Shown: positions 60,001 through 64,000 of the stretch, piece by piece
How positions within the stretch are numbered: the stretch's first letter is position 1
How the letters are laid out: each line of letters starts with the position of its first letter
Origin: Mycteria americana
Taxonomy: Eukaryota; Chordata; Aves; Ciconiiformes; Ciconiidae
Reading direction: 5' to 3'
DNA length: 64,000 nucleotides
Assembly: GCF_035582795.1 (NCBI RefSeq)
Contig: NC_134367.1
Location: forward strand, 6,124,062-6,188,061
Program-made: the position numbers and the translations under genes
Notes under the pieces: generated by a model
Database searches by the model: none
Told to the model about the DNA's origin: nothing
The model's input: the letters and a program-made list of their open reading frames with translations, nothing else

Positions 60001-61212
60001 TTCCCATTTTCCTTGATCACGGAAGCAACATTTAGCCTGCAATGAATTAATACACATAAAATGTCTCACTTCCTTAACTTAAATGCACAGAGCACAGAGA
60101 AATAGATTCAGGTACAGCACATGGAATTGCATCATCCCACTTGATGAAGTTACATATTTCCCATTCCTGTCTTGCAAAATTATATGGCGCTATTTTTTAA
60201 ATCAGTTATTTATGTCTCTGCTCCTTGAAAGTCTGGACCATGCTTTAAAGCAGGCAATACTGAGTACCACCCAATACTGTTAGTAGAGAATATAGGGATA
60301 AAATATATGTCTAGACTACCTTAGACATGATACAATGCAGAAGAATCTAGAGTACACTTGCTGCTTTCCATTGTGGCTTGCACTTGGAGACAAAACCTAA
60401 ATGCTCTAATTATGTTAGTCATTTTGACATAGCTATTAAGGTCAAAATAAATGCAAACGGATCATTTTCACTAGTTTAATGTTAGTTCTCATTTACCATA
60501 TGATTATAAAACATTCAAAGTGCTCTTTTTGTCCAAACCAACATCCATCAAATGCTGCTAAAGAATAAATTACACAGCTTAACTCTTCTTCCAAAACTGC
60601 CTTATTAGGAACACTTATCACCAAATTAGATGGAAGAGAGGGGCAATCATGATGAAACAGCAAAAAAGGGAAAGATGTCAGAAAACATCACTGTTCGTGC
60701 TTTACAAATACATATTAACCACATTAAGAACATAGTCCCAAAATAATGTTTTATTTTTATAAAATATTCTCCTATATTTGCTTTTTAAACAGAAATAAAA
60801 TCTAAATTCTATGTATGGGACTGACTTATTCAGTAGGAAAAGATAAAACTTGTACTTACATTCAGGTTTTCCATTTTAGAAGTAACACTAATATTTTGAA
60901 GTGTTCTACAAAATAGAAGTTCTTCACATGATTTCCTTCAGAAATCTAGCCATTTTGGAAAGAAAGTATGCTTGCATCTGGCAACTAAAACTGATGGGAT
61001 CCATCAAGGTTCAACCAGTCAAAACCAGCAAGACTCAGTCAAAAACCAAAAATAAAACATGAATCACATCAGTACAACTTGGCAATAGCAAGGTTCCAGC
61101 ACGTACGCCTCAAACTGCAGCGGAATGCAAAATCATTTTGACCATTTGAATATAGGTCAACCTAGGCCAACTCTTTCTCAAAGCTGGAAGAATGAAGCTG
61201 GCAGGAGTCCTA
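57001..61212. other. Non-coding DNA with one G-quadruplex motif
   Basis: AT-rich. It contains the G4 motif at 57289-57312. Short segments near 58225-58290 and 59455-59625 hint at very old palindromic repeats ('attgaaatcaatg', 'cccactgacttcccgttgaact') but are too worn to call. No gene recognised. Confidence 0.5.
57289..57312 (+). other. Canonical G-quadruplex motif
   Basis: The plus strand reads GGG-TT-GGGGG-TT-GGG-A-GGG-AA-GGG: five G-runs with loops of 1 to 2 bases. Such short loops predict a stable parallel quadruplex. It lies alone in AT-rich DNA and is not a telomere repeat. Confidence 0.9.
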
Positions 61213-61413
61213 TCAGGATGAGGATGGTGAGACACTGGAACAGGTTGTCCAGCGAAGTTGTGGAAGTCCCATCGCTGGAAGTGTTCAAGGTCAGGTTGGA
61301 CGGGGCTTTGAGCAACCTGATCTAGTGGAAGATGTCCCTGCCCATGGCAGGAAGGTTGGACTAGATGATCTTTAAAGGTCCCTACCAACCCAAAGCTTTC
61401 TACGATTCTATGA
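61213..61413 (+). mobile_element. CR1 LINE 3' end, middle-aged family
   Basis: It reads from GGATGAGGATGGTGAGACACTGG through GTGTTCAAGGTCAGGTTGGA and GGGGCTTTGAGCAACCTGAT. Next come TGGAAGATGTCCCTGCCCATGGCAGG and TTGGACTAGATGATCTTTAAAGG, ending GATTCTATGA. This is the CR1 3' type with 'gggctttgagcaacctggtctagtggaaggtgtccctgcccatggcaggg', different from the pair at 20812 and 26674. The last ORF2 codons (EVPSLEVFKVRLD on the plus strand) are still readable, but the copy is only about 200 bp long. Confidence 0.94.
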
Positions 61414-64000
61414 CTAATATCCTGGACTTCAGGGTGGAGAACCTAGAAACTGTGGAATCCCCACATTGGGCACAAGCTCCAAATTCCTTTTTATATATGC
61501 AGAAGCCTGGAGTCAGAGAACATCCATTATCCCATAATGAGCTTTGGTTTCCTCACCACCAGAATCAGTCAGCATGACCCGCCAGCTGGCACGCAAGTCC
61601 ATGAGCCACAGGTTCTATGAGGAATTCCGTATGGCAGGGGTTTCTCACAGTCAGTAAGCATCCTGGGATGCATATTCAAAGAAATTCTGCTTTGTTTCTG
61701 CTCTTGCCTTTCCCTTGTCCCTCATTCTGGTGTCACAGACCTAAGATACAATACATTGCAATTCTTTCAGAGAAAATTGCCAAACACAGCGTGTCAGATA
61801 TTACCCCATTAATATAAAGAGAACGTTTCAATGGATGTTACCAGCAAACAGTTTGCAGTTTGAGATGTCCATAACAAAGGTCTTATAAAAATCCAACTGT
61901 CATGGCAATTATTATTGCTACTAGTGTTCACCTCTATAATTGGTTTAATGCTTGAAAATACTCAGTATCTCTGTTTCTGTAAAAAACATCCATCTAACAA
62001 AACTAATAGTTACCTAACTAGTCTTGAAATATTTATTTATTCGCTTAGAACAATTTACATTAATTCTCAGATAGTGACATAACTGGTTCTGGGCTACACA
62101 GTCGCTGGCCCTCTATGACTGTGTTTAGGAAACACACCTCAATTCTTCTGGGAAACCTATCACACAAGGAAGCAAAGCACACCAGGACACTAACGCAGTA
62201 AGTGTAATCTTAGCTTCATACCCAGTTAAACACTGGATGCTGAGTACAAAATGACTCTTGGTGTATTCAGGAATAGCTCCTTAAGTACTTCAGAATAAGT
62301 ACTGAGATGCCATTACGATTCCCGGTCAAGTGGATTCTCAGCCATAATTGGTTATTTTTTTGCATTGGCTAAACTGTCCCAAAAGCCCTTTGTTTCTCTC
62401 CCCATGGGAGCCTGAAAAAACTGAGAAAAGACGGGCAGATGGGAAAATATACAACCAAAATATATGCAAATCCATTACAGCAAATTAACCTCTCCTTCAA
62501 GGGCTTACTTCCATGCATCTTCACACAGTGCATGACTCCAATGACACAATTCTCTGGGCAGACATACAAGCACACCTTTGAGTTTTCATGCAGTAACAAT
62601 GACCACCGTGTCTTAATTTGGTAAAAATGTAGATGGAGCACTGAGTAGCCCCCTGCAATCTACATTAAAAAAGACTTCCACAACAAATACACTTCAGCGA
62701 TGTAGAGGTCTGGTGGCATGTGTCTAACCAAACACGGAGGAGATACATTAACAGTCCTACAGCAGATCTTTATATAACCAGGTATGGCCATTTCTTCAGA
62801 TCTCAGTAACAGGAACTATTTGACATAGGCTATGTTTATCTTCCAGGTAGTGCAAAACCTTGATATAACGTTAGACAGAAGTCTGAGCTATTCTCTATGG
62901 TGTCTATGGAGGGAAAAACCTGTATCAGAAGGATCTAAACCCTCACCTGATCTCTTTGAAGCCACTAGAAGGGATATTTTTATGGATCAATGTAATAACC
63001 AGCAGACTGGCAGTTGTCAAGGGACCGCTGTATTCAGAAAGTCAGTATTTGAACGAAAACCACTAGGGGATGAGTTTTCTAGCTAGAAGAAAGAAATGTA
63101 ACAGTCATGTTATCCTACACAAGGATGGGTGATGTGGAAAGACAGCCACCAATTGCACCCCAACGTTACTCTTTCACTTTTTTAAAGCGACAGACTTGAG
63201 GAATGAAAAAGGTTAGTCAAATGAGTAGAGAAAACTAAACTAACTTTTTTTAATCCTTTGGAGCAGTAGTGTGTAAGAAATGGAGCGAAGCGATGAGAAC
63301 CCCAACACAGAGAACAACCTGGTGCCCAAGCTGTGAGATGGCATATGGAAAAATGAGGTAACTTGTCATCCTGAATCCAACACGAAGACCTGGAACATAA
63401 GGCAAGATGTACATCAGACAGTTTCACCAGAGAAACATATCTGAGAGGGATCCTGGATATGAACTACTGCTTTCTTGTTTAAATCTAAAATGAAAAGGTT
63501 GACTTTGGAAATTCGTGGTATGGAACCAACCTATGAGATCCACTCATTCTGTCTTCTCCAACATCAAGCTTCAATAGGAGACCATGACTGATGGTGCTCA
63601 GGGAAGAACTCAGTCTGCCTATGGGTAAACCTTCTATTGAATGCCTCCATCCCAAAGTCAGTCCCCCAAACATGGAAGTTTCTTGATGAAAACACCACTT
63701 TACTACCAAGACAAGATCAGAGCCAATACCTACATGTGTAAGGTTCTCATGGTCCTCTGATCTGGTGTACTTGGTTGTTCCACTCTCAACAGAGAATGGC
63801 CTTGAGGAATGGAAAAATGCTCTAAGGAAAAGCCAAACAACCGACACCACAATGAAGGCTGTGTACCAGTAGGATAAATACAAGACCAGAATACGACTCT
63901 CCTATCAGTTCATATCCTCTTGTGAACTGTGCCAAGGAAACAAGTAAATTTTATTCAGCTGAGCAGAATCAAGGCCTCATACATCACAGTCTCCATGGCA
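61414..64000. other. Non-coding DNA to window end
   Basis: No gene or repeat family recognised. The final 132-codon minus frame (63485-63883) begins with a hydrophobic stretch but matches nothing I know, and no flanking splice or polyadenylation context supports it. Something could continue beyond the window edge. Confidence 0.5.

Noticed and set aside
61110..61388. 92-codon minus-strand frame
   Set aside because: It is the antisense of the CR1 3' end at 61213-61413.
63485..63883. 132-codon minus-strand frame starting with a hydrophobic segment; considered as a retroviral or membrane protein fragment
   Set aside because: No retroviral landmarks (LTR, primer site, other gene remnants) are visible around it, and no family is recognised.
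1..64000. CRISPR array, operons, prophage or other microbial systems
   Set aside because: No direct-repeat arrays with spacers, no ribosome binding sites and no dense coding. The avian CR1 content settles the origin as a bird nuclear genome.

Overview
This 64 kb window looks like non-coding DNA from a bird. The strongest evidence is a set of CR1 LINE 3' ends. Two of them share the closing text GTTGGACTCGATGATCTTAA and an (ATTCTGTG)n tail, which is the hallmark of avian CR1. There are no Alu or L1 sequences and no prokaryotic gene organisation. The 3' end type of the two young copies fits many neoavian genomes, but I cannot name the species or the locus.

I find no convincing protein-coding gene, tRNA, rRNA, retroviral provirus or CRISPR array. 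The open frames are short (at most 265 codons), overlap on both strands and resemble no family I know, except for decayed CR1 ORF2 C-termini. The window is best read as a gene desert or the inside of a very large intron. The background is AT-rich, with small GC- or CpG-richer islands.

The identifiable content is a layered fossil record of mobile elements. (1) Two young, nearly identical CR1 copies in opposite orientation lie at 20812-21230 (-) and 26674-27170 (+). (2) Middle-aged CR1 copies lie at 44395-45088 (-) and 61213-61413 (+), with a more worn piece at 1729-1870 (+). (3) Ancient CR1 relics of the kind also seen in turtles and crocodilians lie at 31766-32040 (-) and 48112-49070 (-). (4) Five MIR-type CORE-SINE relics lie at 355-530, 9822-9990, 11278-11412, 21970-22205 and 36312-36480. 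(5) Probable L2-type LINE relics lie at 50180-50950 and, weaker, 40860-41260. (6) Two short MITE-like imperfect palindromes lie at 5352-5431 and 13242-13312, and another old interspersed repeat at 45955-46165.

Simple-sequence features are a 120 bp pure purine tract next to G14 (6361-6515), a (ATT)15 array (52195-52239), a (TA)9 array (50979-50997), a G-quadruplex motif (57289-57312), several long A, C or G runs, and a 22 bp palindrome (47570-47591).

Several non-repetitive blocks look like candidate conserved non-coding elements by motif texture: 18950-19330, 25230-25680, 47100-47680 and 56700-57000. An exon-like GC-rich segment lies at 22570-22684 between an AG and a strong GTAAGA donor. These last calls are inference and need alignment or RNA data. 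I found no evidence of a new multi-gene biological system in this window.
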